Source of the DNA: Prorocentrum cordatum
Taxonomy: Eukaryota; Sar; Dinophyceae; Prorocentrales; Prorocentraceae
Length of the DNA: 36,503 nt
Reading direction: 5' to 3'
Assembly (NCBI GenBank): GCA_963575745.1
Contig: CAUYUJ010017845.1
Span: forward strand, 186,066 to 222,568
Part shown: piece after piece, positions 20,472 through 29,533 of the stretch
How the letters are laid out: every line of letters starts with the position of its first letter
Position numbering within the stretch: position 1 is the stretch's first letter
Notes under the pieces: model-generated
Told to the model about the DNA's origin: nothing
Databases searched by the model: none
Seen by the model: the letters and a program-made list of their open reading frames with translations, nothing else
Translations under genes and position numbers: made by a program

Positions 20472-21850
20472 TACGCAGTTTGTTGTCTTGTTCTTCTCCT
20501 CCTTCTGCTCCTGCTCCTCCTCCTCGTCTTCCTGTTGTCTCTTCGTCTTCTTCTTCTTCTTCTCCCGCTCGTCTTGCTTTTCTAAGAGACGAGGCGTCAT
20601 GCTCGGCGCGTCTCGCCCTCGGCGGACGGCCAGCGGAAGCGGGCAGACGTAAAAACCGGCGGCGGGTCCGCCGGCGGAAGGTCGGCGGACGGCAGGCGCG
20701 AGACCTGCGGTGGAGGCCCATGCCACGAAACGCTCTGCTTGCCTCCAGGGTGCCCCTGGGTTTCTTGGGCTACGATGGTTTGGCTGTGGAAGGCGCGACG
20801 TGCCCACACCAAGCATCCATGGACGTCCTGGGGTCTCAGGGTTGGGTCTCTTGTGGAGGGTTTCTTGCAGACTGGCCTCCACTGTAAGCACTTCTTCTGA
20901 GAACACCCCAGGCCCCCAGGGCCTCGAGTTGAGGAGCGGGGGCCGAGGGCACAGGCGGGTGCGGTGAGCAGGCCGGCCTCAGGATCGAGGGCCGGGGACT
21001 GAAGCCGAGGGGCGAGGGCCAGGATCGAGGACCTGTCGGCGACTACAGGGGCTCTGGTTGCGCCGGGGTGTGGTTTGCGATCTGCGCCCTGGGGGCTCAG
21101 GGGCCACCGCGTTGTGCCAACGGTTTGCTGAGCCCTTGTCGGGGCGCGGCAGAGACCTCTGTCGAGGTCCTCGCCCGCCCTCCCAGGCGCGGGTTGCGAA
21201 CCGCACCCTCTGCAGATCACACCCTCCGGAGTCGCCGAACTGGGGTCTCGAGTGCGGGAGTGAGGCCACGGGATGAGGAGCGAGGGCCGAGGACGAAAGT
21301 CGAGGGGCAAGGGCCAGGGATGTAGGGCACGAGGGCCGAGTACAGTCGGGCCTGGCGAGCAGGCAGACCCCGCAGGGGTCGAGGGTGCCTCTGTGTCCCG
21401 TTCGTCGGTTCCACGGGGAGGGGCCGAAGGGTCGCGAGGCATGCGTCGTGAGCCGGGAGACGGCATCTGGGGTCTGGGTGAAGGGAGCGGGGTGGTGGAG
21501 AGGGGGAGGGGCGAAGGAGGCGGGGATGTGGATGGGGGTATAGGGAGAGAGGGGCGGATGAGGGGTGCAGGGCTCGGTGGACGGGGGGGAAAGGTGGAGA
21601 GGAGATCCCGGGGAAGTGGAGGTGGAGGAGGAGTGAGGAGGATGAGAAGAAGGAGGACTTATCCAAGATGCATCAGCGATGCTGCAATACACCCTCCCGC
21701 CCCAAGTCCTGCAATAAGCATCCTCCTGAAATGCTGTCGCAGTTTGGCCTGCCATTTTGGACAGGGCCTTTTTTTTGGATGCGTAAAATGCCTTGCATCC
21801 TTCTGGCGCGTGACCAGGAATGCGACAAGTAATCCAATAGCCCTTATAAC
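20472..21850. other. Non-coding stretch with degenerate GAGGGCC repeats
   Basis: TCC/TCT-rich to about 20580, then GC-rich. From about 20925 to 21340 words such as GAGGGCCGAGGAC, GGGCGAGGGCCAGGATCGAG and GGGCAAGGGCCAGGGATGTA recur, a drifted minisatellite. G-rich GGGGA words follow to about 21640. The minus-strand frames across it are Pro/Ser-rich by-products. At 21751-21760 there is an isolated GCCATTTTGG, which matches the core of the dinoflagellate spliced leader but has no gene after it. Confidence 0.5.
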
Positions 21851-21897
21851 GGCGACGATGGAACACAGTGCCGGGGAACTGCTTTGAACATCACCAG

Positions 21898-21933
21898 TCG
21901 TTCAAAGCAGTGCCCCGGCACTGCTTTGAACGA
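21898..21933. repeat. 36-base palindrome, 17-base perfect arms
   Basis: TCGTTCAAAGCAGTGCC and its exact reverse complement are separated only by CC. A half-copy (AACTGCTTTGAAC) lies just upstream at about 21877. The same inner sequence makes the three palindromes at 30003-30154, so this is one copy of a dispersed palindromic family. Confidence 0.85.
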
Positions 21934-22069
21934 TGCGGAAATGCGATCAGCAGGAGCCTTCGTCTGTTCCTTCTCCTCTTCTCGTCGCTGTATGCTCTTC
22001 CTTGTCCTCCCTCCTCCCCCGTTCCCTCTCTAATTAATTACCTCGTTCTCCCAGTCTCACGCGCACTCT

Positions 22070-22400
22070 TCCTCCCCCCTCTCCTCCTCCTCTTCCTGCT
22101 TCTCCTCCTCGTCCTCCTCCTCCTCCGCCTCCTCCCCCTCATTTGTTATATTTCTCCGTCCTTGTCCTCCTGTCCCCGTTCTCCTTCTCCCTCTCCTCCT
22201 CCTCCTCCTCCTCGTCGTCGTCGTCCTCCTCCTCTTCCTCCTCCTCCTCCTCCTCCTCCTCCTCTTCCTCCTCCTCCTCCTCCTCCTCCTCCTCCTCCTC
22301 CTCCTCACCTTCTTCCTCCTCCTCCTCCTCCCCCTTTTCCTCTCCCTCCTCCTCCTCCTCCTCCTCCTCCCCCTTCCCCCTCTTCCTCCTCTGCTATCAC
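22070..22400. repeat. TCC microsatellite field
   Basis: (TCC)n with short CTT, CCCC and GTC interruptions. It lies just left of the gene-bearing region. Confidence 0.93.
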
Positions 22401-22645
22401 TCCTCCATAATTCCTGTCCGCTCCTCCCCTTCACTGATCTTCCTCTTCGTCATCATCATCCCTTTCGTCGCACGCCTCTTAATCCTCAATCGGTTCCCAA
22501 TCTTCTCGACTTTCTTGTCATCCGCGTCCTTGGCTGTTGGAGGGGCCTCAGGAATTCTCAGGGCTCTTGTGTTGCACGCGAAGGCACACCTCCCAGGAAC
22601 GCATCATCCTCCTCACATTCACCCTCCTCCTCCTCATCCTCCTCC

Positions 22646-22666
22646 TCCATGCACGTTCGGCTCAAG
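22646..22666 (+). other. Possible spliced-leader relic upstream of gene 1
   Basis: The segment ends in GGCTCAAG, identical to the last eight bases of the dinoflagellate spliced leader (5' part CCGTAGCC, 3' part TTTTGGCTCAAG). The two bases before it, TT C, keep part of the T run; the 5' half is poor. By hand 13 of 21 positions match. It lies 75 bases before the ATG at 22741. Confidence 0.3.
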
Positions 22667-22740
22667 CCCGCGCCGACGGTAGGTTTCACGGCGGTTGGGC
22701 GGGCTCGCGCCCGCCTCCGCGGCCTGCAGTCGGGGCAGAG

Positions 22741-23907
22741 ATGCGTGCAGGGTGGGATGACAAAGCGGAAGAGGAAACACGGGCCGCAGTTGCGGATTCT
22801 TCAAAGAGCAGCGGCGGCGGTTGGGGAACAAGTGGGGGTTGGGGCGGCCGCAGTGGCGGATACGGCGGCGGAGGTGACCGCAGTGGCGGCTGGGGCGGCG
22901 GAGATTCTCTTGGCGGATGGAGAGGAAAAGCGCAGGATGGCGGCGACGGAAGTGACCGCAGTCGCGGATGGGAGGGCGGCGGATGGGGCGGCAACGGATG
23001 CGAGGGTTGGGGAATGGAGGGCGCCCGCTGGTGGGACGACGAGGGTGGCTGGTGGAATGCATGGGAAGGTGGCCGCTCGAGTGCCTCGGCAGGTTCTCCT
23101 GCCGCGGAGCCCGCGGCCGCAACAGCGGCGGGCAAAGGAGGCGGTCCCCTGCTTCCCCCAGGGCGCGAAGAACAAGGCGCAGTTGCGCTGTTTCAAATTG
23201 TGCGCAATGAGCCGCTGCCAATTTTCAAGTTGGAATTCTTCGAGAACTTCAGGGCGAACTGGAACGGCAATTATAAGCAGCACAACGCGGCCTTGAAGTG
23301 GTTCCGAGACGAGTACGAAGACCGAGAAAACCCTTTCGGCAGCCGCACGCCCGTCTTCGGAGGTACCGCAGTTGCGGAGGAAATTTCGAAGATCCTTAAG
23401 TACCGCGCAAAGGGGAAGGCGCAGGACAACAGGGATTGGGACTGGGACCACACTGTCAAAGTGCCGTGGTCTTGGCTGGAGATGGTCGCGCAGATGGATG
23501 GACCTACAATGCTGCGCGTCGTGTGCGGCCCTGACAATGACCGCAGTCGCGGGTTGGTCCGCTGCGAGTGCCGCCCGTGCCCTAGCAGTCTCGACAACAT
23601 GAGGCACACGAAAGGGGTGGACAGAGGACAGGCGCAAAGAATCCCTCTGCCCCAGTGGGATTTCGTCCTCATCCGCGACGACGGCTCGGGCATTCGCGTC
23701 CACCCATCCTGGTCTAGCCCGAAGTTCAACACGTATGAGGTGGAGCCGCACTCGCATCCCGTGCGGGGCCCGAGGGCAGGTCTCGGCAAGAGCGATGGCC
23801 ACGGAACGTTCACGTTCTGGAAGATGCTGCACGCCCATCCGAATCCTGGGCGGTTCGACGCGAGCAAGGGGGCGCAGCTGCAACCGCGGTGGTCCGCGCA
23901 GCCTTGA
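22741..23907 (+). CDS. Gene 1: Gly/Trp-rich N terminus, unknown C-terminal domain
   Basis: I choose the ATG at 22741 (388 residues); the frame is open upstream through a CT-rich stretch but has no better start. Residues about 20-115 are a low-complexity Gly/Trp/Ser/Arg region with units such as G-G-W-G-G-R-S-G-G, the type often found in RNA-binding or phase-separating proteins. From about residue 160 the sequence looks globular: F-F-E-N-F-R-A-N-W-N-G-N-Y, then W-D-W-D-H-T-V-K-V-P-W-S-W-L-E-M, a C-E-C-R-P-C cluster, W-D-F-V-L-I-R-D-D-G-S and F-T-F-W-K-M-L-H. I do not recognise the family. Six copies of CCGCAGTNGCGG lie inside it, four of them read as R-S-(G/R)-G and blending with the Gly-rich repeats. 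No intron is apparent. Confidence 0.7.
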   Translation: MRAGWDDKAEEETRAAVADSSKSSGGGWGTSGGWGGRSGGYGGGGDRSGGWGGGDSLGGWRGKAQDGGDGSDRSRGWEGGGWGGNGCEGWGMEGARWWDDEGGWWNAWEGGRSSASAGSPAAEPAAATAAGKGGGPLLPPGREEQGAVALFQIVRNEPLPIFKLEFFENFRANWNGNYKQHNAALKWFRDEYEDRENPFGSRTPVFGGTAVAEEISKILKYRAKGKAQDNRDWDWDHTVKVPWSWLEMVAQMDGPTMLRVVCGPDNDRSRGLVRCECRPCPSSLDNMRHTKGVDRGQAQRIPLPQWDFVLIRDDGSGIRVHPSWSSPKFNTYEVEPHSHPVRGPRAGLGKSDGHGTFTFWKMLHAHPNPGRFDASKGAQLQPRWSAQP

Positions 23908-24576
23908 CACCGCAGTTGCGGGATTGCGCAGCCATGGAACCGCAGTTGCGGGGACCGATCGCGTGACGCCGCGCTCGTTTGACTCACTATGCGCGCTTTC
24001 GGCCGCAGTTGCGGCGCTGCCTTCTAGCGACTTCATACAGCTTGGCCGCAGTTGCGGCGCTCCCACGACTGACCGCTGTAATTAGGTGCTTCGGGCGCGC
24101 ATCACCTCCGTTGAAGCACTCGTGACGTTAATTAGCGCGGCCGCAGTTGCGGAGACAGGTACTTAAACAGATGGATCCGCAGTTGTTCGTCGTCCTCGTC
24201 GCCCCTTCCCCGTCGTCCTCGTCGCAGTCTCCTCCCTCCGCCTTTCCTCCTCGTCGCAGTTCCTTCCGTTCCGTTGGCCGTAGCCCGCCTCCGTTGGCCG
24301 AGTCATTTCCCGTCGTCCTCGTCGCAGTCCCCCCCGAGGGCCGCAGTTGCGGACTTTGTTGATTCCTCCTCCTCCGTTTCTGCCCCGTCATCCTCGTCGC
24401 AGTCCCTTGCTCCTTTCACCCTCGTCTGAGCTCTTCGCGCCATCCTCTTCCGTCTCGTCCTCTCCATCCTCCTCTTCGCCTTCCTCGTCCTCATCCCCGC
24501 CGTCTCCCTCGTTGTCCTTCCTCTCCCAAGCCGGCCGCAGTTCCCCCGTCGGACGGGGGCCGCGCGCGGCCACGCC
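23908..24576 (+). other. Intergenic region, gene 1 to gene 2, densest in the motif
   Basis: Five exact motif copies lie within 243 bases right after the gene 1 stop (23910, 23940, 24003, 24046, 24141), and one more at 24341. The rest is CT-rich with several TCGTCGCAGT words, then leads into gene 2. A possible spliced-leader relic is at 24278-24302. No other gene is seen. Confidence 0.7.
24278..24302 (+). other. Possible spliced-leader relic upstream of gene 2
   Basis: CCGTAGCC, identical to the 5' eight bases of the dinoflagellate spliced leader, is followed eight bases later by TTGGCCGAG, similar to the 3' end TTGGCTCAAG. Just before it, CCGTTGGC repeats the 3' half, as in tandem relics. 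It is 275 bases before the gene 2 ATG, so the link is loose. Confidence 0.25.
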
Positions 24577-26406
24577 ATGGACCCAGGTCGCAAAGCCGAG
24601 GTCGACAAGCGGTTCGCCGAGCTGAAGCAGCAACTGCGGGAAAGGTTCGGCCTGCAAGGGGCTGCCGCGGATGCCGCAGTCGCGGAGCCGACGGAGGACC
24701 GCAGTAGCGGAAGCCCCGAGCGACCGCCGCGCGAGGCCTCCCCGCAGTCGTCTAGCTCCTCGCGGGAATATCGGCCGCCGCCGCCGATAAGCGCTGCGAG
24801 TGGGAGCTCTGCTGGTGGGAGGCGCGAAGAGGCGCAGTTGCGCAGGGCGCACTTGACCCCCAAGGCAAAATGGGGGCCTCGGGCGCAGACGCCGACGAAG
24901 CAGCAGGACCAACCAACAGTGACGGGAGCCGCCACCGAGACCGCAGTTGCGGGGGTGGCCGGCGAGCCAGGTGCCGCGCGCGGCTCATCTGGGAGCAGCG
25001 CGCCCTCGGCCGTGCTGCTCGCAGCCGAGTCCAAACGAGGCGCCCAACCCGAAGACGAGGCCGCCTCCCAGGAGAAAGCCGCCGAGACAACCGCCTCGGC
25101 CGATTCGCGGCCGAGGAAAAGGCCGCCTCCCACGGAAGACTCGCCGCTGTCAGAACCGCAGTCGCGGGGTCGCGCGGGGCCTCCGTCGGAACCGCAGTTG
25201 CGGGAAGATGCGGGAGCACCGCGGAAGAAGCAGCGGACCAGGTCCCCTCCAGGGATAAACTACTTTGGGGAACGCCCCAAGTGGAACGAAGGATTCCTTC
25301 GTACAGAAGACGGCAATCGGGTTCCGTCCACCATCGCTTTGGTGTTCAACGTGGTGGTCATCACGAAGGTGGCAACAAAGGAAGATGTCTTCAGGTGCAT
25401 CTTGCACCAAACTGCGGCGGTCGTCTTCGTCGCATGGGACCCCGAGCTGTTCCGCACGGGGAACGTCGAAGGCGCTTGCAGCTACGACGTTCCCGTTGGA
25501 CTCAGGACTGCCGTCGAAGACGCTGTCACTTTGAAAAACAACACCGCGGAGCCTTACTGGACGACGGTTGGCCTGTTCAGAGACACGGGCGTGGTGCTCG
25601 TGCGCCCGCACATCATCGCAGAGACCGCAGTTGCGGGTCATGTTGTTGGGGCCACCCACGCCGTCACGATCCTGCGCTTTCGCCTGAAGGGCTCCGACAT
25701 GAATCCTGCCGCGGTGATCCGTTTTGCCGTCGTGTCCAGACACGCAGTCACCGAACGTCTCCAACAGAAGATCACGCAATCAGAACAAACAGCGTGGCAT
25801 CCAGGTTTCTTCAAGGACGCGGTTGCTTCCATCCATAAAAATGATGTGCGGTTCTTGTGCGGCCTGTTTGACATCCCGCCTGAGCAGCTCGCAGCATTTG
25901 GCCGCAGTTGCGGAGCCAGCTACACCTGCCCGGTGGTGGGGGTGGTGTTCAGGGCTGGACCCGCCCTGTTCGGAGGCATTGTGGAGGGCACACGCGTCAT
26001 GCATCCGAATTACGTCCTCCCCATTGGCCCGTGCGACGTGCGCATTGCGGACTACAACCTGGATTTTGCAGGGAGGCCGTCGAAGAACGATCCCCAGTGG
26101 CTCCCTGATTGGATGCATCGAACAAGCGACTCCATCATCTCTCGGCGCTGGGTCCCAGCGAAGTACATGCCCAAGTGGGAGGATGACCCTGACCGCAGTA
26201 GCGGAGTCAGAGAAAAGCTCGGCTTGGCAGCGCTGCCCCCAATCGGCAAGGTCATTCAGAAGGAGCTCAACGAGAAGACCTTCAGCACGCACTGGTGCGA
26301 GGGCATCCACCAAAACATCGTCTTCGTCGGCCACGGACGCGCAAGTCGGGCGAGCAAGCGGAAGCACGAAGAGCCGCGATCTGCCGCAGTTGCGGACGAG
26401 CGGTGA
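24577..26406 (+). CDS. Gene 2: disordered N terminus plus degenerate endonuclease-like domain
   Basis: The ATG at 24577 begins a 609-residue frame. Residues 1-225 are Pro/Ser/Ala/Glu-rich and probably disordered, ending in a basic patch (R-K-K-Q-R-T-R) that could be a nuclear signal. From about 250 the protein looks globular. V-V-F-V-A-W-D-P-E-L-F, V-V-L-V-R-P-H-I-I-A-E, V-I-R-F-A-V-V-S-R-H and D423-V-R-F-L-C-G-L-F-D follow in the order of an exonuclease-endonuclease-phosphatase fold. However, the diagnostic G-D-F-N reads G-L-F-D, so a nuclease activity is doubtful. This similarity is my inference and could be wrong. Nine exact motif copies fall inside: five A-V-A, two P-Q-x-R, and R-S-S-G and R-S-C-G. 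The frame ends with a motif copy eleven bases before its stop, and another starts 20 bases after it. Confidence 0.72.
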   Translation: MDPGRKAEVDKRFAELKQQLRERFGLQGAAADAAVAEPTEDRSSGSPERPPREASPQSSSSSREYRPPPPISAASGSSAGGRREEAQLRRAHLTPKAKWGPRAQTPTKQQDQPTVTGAATETAVAGVAGEPGAARGSSGSSAPSAVLLAAESKRGAQPEDEAASQEKAAETTASADSRPRKRPPPTEDSPLSEPQSRGRAGPPSEPQLREDAGAPRKKQRTRSPPGINYFGERPKWNEGFLRTEDGNRVPSTIALVFNVVVITKVATKEDVFRCILHQTAAVVFVAWDPELFRTGNVEGACSYDVPVGLRTAVEDAVTLKNNTAEPYWTTVGLFRDTGVVLVRPHIIAETAVAGHVVGATHAVTILRFRLKGSDMNPAAVIRFAVVSRHAVTERLQQKITQSEQTAWHPGFFKDAVASIHKNDVRFLCGLFDIPPEQLAAFGRSCGASYTCPVVGVVFRAGPALFGGIVEGTRVMHPNYVLPIGPCDVRIADYNLDFAGRPSKNDPQWLPDWMHRTSDSIISRRWVPAKYMPKWEDDPDRSSGVREKLGLAALPPIGKVIQKELNEKTFSTHWCEGIHQNIVFVGHGRASRASKRKHEEPRSAAVADER

Positions 26407-27107
26407 GTGCGGCAAGACCGAGGAGCCGCAGTTGCGGAACAGAGCTCGGTACTACTGGGCGCCTGCTGCCTGCGTAGTGCATCCCATTAGCGATGGAGTG
26501 CATGTTGCGGTGTAGGATAGCCCGCAGTTGCGGGGTTGCGGTTGCGAAGCCGCAGTTGCGGTTGCGTATAATAGGAGAGCACGCGGTTGCGAAGCCGCAG
26601 TTTGCAATAAGTGTGCGCGCGCTGGGTCATCATCATCGTCGTCGTCCGTCCTCGTCGTCGTCGCTGCCGTCGTCGTCGTCGCGTCTGTCGTCTGTCGTCA
26701 GCAGTCGTCGTCGGTCGTCGTCGTCGTCAAGTCTGTCGTCTGTCGTCAGCAGTCGTCGTCGTCGTCGTCCCTCCTCCCTCCTCCCTCCTCCCTCCTCCCT
26801 CCTCCCTCCTCCCTCCTCGTCCTCCTCCAGGCCGCATCCCCCCGCCACCTCCGTCCTAGCTCTCCTTCCCCTTCCCCTCCTCGTCCTCCTCCAGCTTGCA
26901 CCCCCCTCCCTCCTCCAGCCTGCGCCCCCCCCAAGCTCTCGCCCGATATTTTGGATTAAAACTGAGCCTTCAGTCGTCCGCAGGCATTCGGCTCAGCAGG
27001 TCGTTGGGCTCCTGGCACACACGCCTCCACCCTGAGCGACGGACGTCGTGCCATAGTCCGCCATATCGGAGCTCCGGGCCGCAGTGGCGGACAGCGTCGG
27101 CACAGAT
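26407..27107. other. Intergenic region, gene 2 to gene 3, with TCG and CCT repeats
   Basis: Motif copies lie at 26426, 26522, 26550 and 27079, with GGTTGCG words around the middle two. About 26625-26770 is a GTC/TCG repeat that includes a duplicated unit (GTCTGTCGTCTGTCGTCAGC, near 26683 and 26731). (TCCCTCC)n follows to about 26818 and then C-rich sequence. A spliced-leader-like sequence is at 26977-26996. No other gene is seen. Confidence 0.7.
26977..26996 (+). other. Possible spliced-leader relic upstream of gene 3
   Basis: TCCGCAGGCATTCGGCTCAG can be aligned to the dinoflagellate spliced leader with four mismatches and one missing T. TCCG, AG, CATT and GGCTCA are all kept in the right order. 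It lies about 110 bases before the ATG at 27108. Confidence 0.42.
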
Positions 27108-29030
27108 ATGAACGACAGCGTCGGCACAGATAATGCCGCAGTGGCGGACAAGAAAGCCGCAGTGGCGGACGAGACAGCCGCAGTTCCAGGCGGAACGCAA
27201 GGGATCTTTCAGAGGGCCAACGCCTTGAGGTCTAGATTCAGGACAGGGGACAAGGTGCGCCTCCCTGTGCTCATGCTCGCCCCGCACACGGGCAACCGAG
27301 GCGGGCACTACCCTCAGCAGGAAAGGGTTCGGGAACTCGCTGTGAAAATCTTCCTGGCTGGATTCACGCAAGCCGAAGCTGACCACGAAGGTGTCTGCGT
27401 TCAGATGTACCCAGCACAAGAGCTGGTGCTGAGAAAAAAGGAGGACCCGAAGTTCCAGACGTACACAGAGTACAATCTGGAAAAAGCGACCGGCCACCTC
27501 GCTGCGTGCTTCGACCGCAGTTGCGGAACAGACGTTGCGTATGGGACGTGTTCGCACTCCCACTTGTGCCTCGTGTTGCGGGCGTGCGCCCTGGGAGCCA
27601 AGTGGCCCATCCCCCAAGGCATGGAGTTCACGGAGGACGAGAGCGCGAGGCTGAAGCGCGTGCTCGATAAGGACGGCAATCTCGACATGGCCGCAGTGGC
27701 GGAACATGACCCTGTCGCTAAGAAACTCGTGCAGGGGGGTATGCTCATGGAAGTGCTTAGCTGGAAAATCATGGACGAGGAACCCACTGGTGCTTCGCTC
27801 ATCAGCCAGTCCCTCAATAAAGGAGCCGATTTTGCGTTGCGAACGACTGAACTCACCGCGCTCCGTGTTCTGTGCAAGGCTGTTGACGCGGAGCTGCACG
27901 CCGCAGTTGCGGATCAGGTTGCCTTTGAAAAGGTCAAGCTCTCCGTCATGCACGAACTCGATCGAGTCGTTCAGGACCCAGACTTCATTGAGCTGTTCTC
28001 GTTCGTTGTTGGGCTCGGGAGCACGAAAGCGCAGTTCATCCCCTTGCTGCTCCAGTTCTGCGAGGTCTACGTGAACTCCAGGAGAAGGGCCCTTCGGCTC
28101 GGTGCCTTCGGGGCAGCCAGCGAGCTTCCCGACGAAGTGCCGTGGGTCAAGGTTGCCGTGGTGATGCGATGCTACAGGAACGCGCCTGCGAGGAAGAGGG
28201 GCGTTGACACTCCTGTGTGGTGCCCTGACCCAGAACAATCGTGGAAGAAGAAGGAGTTCCGAGACTTCCTCATCGACATGAACTCGGCTCTCCGTTTGTA
28301 CTTGTTCACGCTGAGCAAGGCCATCGACGGCATGGGCCCTGAGAAGGCGATCGAGTTCAAGGCGAACCTGTGCATACTGACCGCAGACGGCTTCATGCAG
28401 TACCTGAAGGACACCACCGTCAAGGAACGAAGTATCCCAGGACATCGTCAGGCGCTCCTCCGCGCTTGCGCGGAGGCCACGGGGAAGGTGGAGCCGAAGT
28501 CCAATCGGGACGCCCTTGAGAAGGCCCTCGGCGAAGTGGCAGTCGGAGGCGGGAGGCCCGATTGGTTCGATGTCAACTCGTTGCCGCGCCCAGAACCGAA
28601 TGAGCCCGCAGTGGCGGGGAAGACAAAGGGTTCCGCAGAGGGGCAGGAGTTGACGCCGAGGGTCATTCCCTTTGACCCCGCGACGCAACTACCAACGAAC
28701 CACCGGCACAGCAGGGACACGACGGCCATTCCACGCGGATCCTTCCCTTTGCCAATCGCCGAATGGAGGCGTTCGGCGGCAGCGAAGGAGCTGGGGCGGG
28801 AGCCTTCTTTGGTCAGCGCAGTGTTGCTATGCCTTTGGGCGCGCCACAGGTCCGCAGTTGCGGAAGCGCAAGTAGAGGTGTTGCAAGACGCTGATACAAA
28901 CAAACGCACCGTCAAGGCAACCGCTGCAAACGACGCAAATGCATCGAGTTGTGGCCGTGCGTCCCAAAGGCATCCAAGGTACACGCCGCAAGCATGCACC
29001 CCGAGAGGGTGGCCGTGCGAGTCTGGGTGA
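27108..29030 (+). CDS. Gene 3: 640-residue protein of unknown function
   Basis: I use the ATG at 27108; the frame extends upstream to 27084 only through a GTG inside a motif copy. The N-terminal 25 residues come largely from repeats: an 18-base direct repeat (about 27090 and 27114) and two motif copies. Residues 134-152 carry C-F-D-R-S-C and C-S-H-S-H, a possible CCCH-like zinc site whose second Cys (139) is supplied by a motif copy. Residues about 200-500 look helical and globular, for example W-V-K-V-A-V-V-M-R-C-Y and L-R-L-Y-L-F-T-L-S-K-A-I-D-G-M. I do not recognise the family. The last 30 or so residues, after about 28900, look off-frame; the good sense continues in another frame (next entry), so a frameshift is likely. 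Confidence 0.7.
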   Translation: MNDSVGTDNAAVADKKAAVADETAAVPGGTQGIFQRANALRSRFRTGDKVRLPVLMLAPHTGNRGGHYPQQERVRELAVKIFLAGFTQAEADHEGVCVQMYPAQELVLRKKEDPKFQTYTEYNLEKATGHLAACFDRSCGTDVAYGTCSHSHLCLVLRACALGAKWPIPQGMEFTEDESARLKRVLDKDGNLDMAAVAEHDPVAKKLVQGGMLMEVLSWKIMDEEPTGASLISQSLNKGADFALRTTELTALRVLCKAVDAELHAAVADQVAFEKVKLSVMHELDRVVQDPDFIELFSFVVGLGSTKAQFIPLLLQFCEVYVNSRRRALRLGAFGAASELPDEVPWVKVAVVMRCYRNAPARKRGVDTPVWCPDPEQSWKKKEFRDFLIDMNSALRLYLFTLSKAIDGMGPEKAIEFKANLCILTADGFMQYLKDTTVKERSIPGHRQALLRACAEATGKVEPKSNRDALEKALGEVAVGGGRPDWFDVNSLPRPEPNEPAVAGKTKGSAEGQELTPRVIPFDPATQLPTNHRHSRDTTAIPRGSFPLPIAEWRRSAAAKELGREPSLVSAVLLCLWARHRSAVAEAQVEVLQDADTNKRTVKATAANDANASSCGRASQRHPRYTPQACTPRGWPCESG

Positions 29031-29533
29031 AAGGAGATCCAAATGGAGACACGCCCACGACCTTCTACTTGCACCCCGAGTTCAAGCCGCCTGCGGACAA
29101 GACGCCCGCCGACGTGGCTGACCACGATGTGCGGTTGAGAGCATGGAAGTGGGATGCGCAAGAGACAATGCACGTCTTCTGGGCAGTCAACAGAGTCACG
29201 GAACAGGAGATCCAGCAGAGAAACAGCCGTAATGAAAGCGCAGTTGCGCGCATCAACATGGAGCTGGAGACGAAAGAATTGGCGGTGTGCGTGCCTGGGA
29301 CAGGCGGGGTCGTGCTCGCCGTGAATGTCCCTGTGCTGGTGAATACCACGGCCGTGAAGAAAGGAGAAGAGCTCCTGTGGGAGGCGAGACCCAAAACCGC
29401 ACCGAAGAAGAAGGCGGCCGAGGAGACGTGGAAGACGGACGCGGCCAAGAGGGCCAAAGGGAAGCCTTCGGGCCAGCCCGCGCCGAAGAAATCGAAGAAA
29501 GGGTTCGACGAAAGCGGGAAGATGTCGCTCTAA
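28994..29533 (+). CDS. Gene 3 tail or separate gene: SET-like C-terminal segment
   Basis: A 179-residue frame from the ATG at 28994 overlaps the end of gene 3 by 37 bases in another frame; that frame is open back to 28895. It reads V-A-V-R-V-W-V-K-G-D-P-N-G, later M-H-V-F-W-A-V-N-R-V, N-M-E-L-E, and V-P-V-L-V-N-T-T-A-V-K-K-G-E-E-L-L-W, then a Lys-rich tail. The last motif resembles the I-x-x-G-E-E-L end of SET domains, but the N-H-S-C core is not there, so methyltransferase activity is not claimed. It may be the true C terminus of gene 3, displaced by one or more indels, or an independent small gene. A stem-compensated motif copy sits at 29238. Confidence 0.6.
   Translation: MHPERVAVRVWVKGDPNGDTPTTFYLHPEFKPPADKTPADVADHDVRLRAWKWDAQETMHVFWAVNRVTEQEIQQRNSRNESAVARINMELETKELAVCVPGTGGVVLAVNVPVLVNTTAVKKGEELLWEARPKTAPKKKAAEETWKTDAAKRAKGKPSGQPAPKKSKKGFDESGKMSL

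Noticed and set aside
21751-21766. GCCATTTTGG, ten bases identical to the spliced-leader core
   Set aside because: The match stops after ten bases and no plus-strand gene follows within a kilobase; probably chance or a very old fragment.
20597-21866. Pro/Ser-rich minus-strand frames of 289 and 295 codons
   Set aside because: They follow the drifted GAGGGCC minisatellite and TCC-like words; there is no domain and the two frames compete with each other.
22801-24066. A 421-codon open frame on the minus strand
   Set aside because: Antisense shadow of gene 1 and its motif-rich 3' spacer; it is Ala/Pro/Arg-rich with no domain.
26970-28688. A 572-codon open frame on the minus strand
   Set aside because: It lies antisense to gene 3, whose plus-strand frame has better protein character and carries the motif in sense. 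Antisense frames stay open easily in GC-rich genes.
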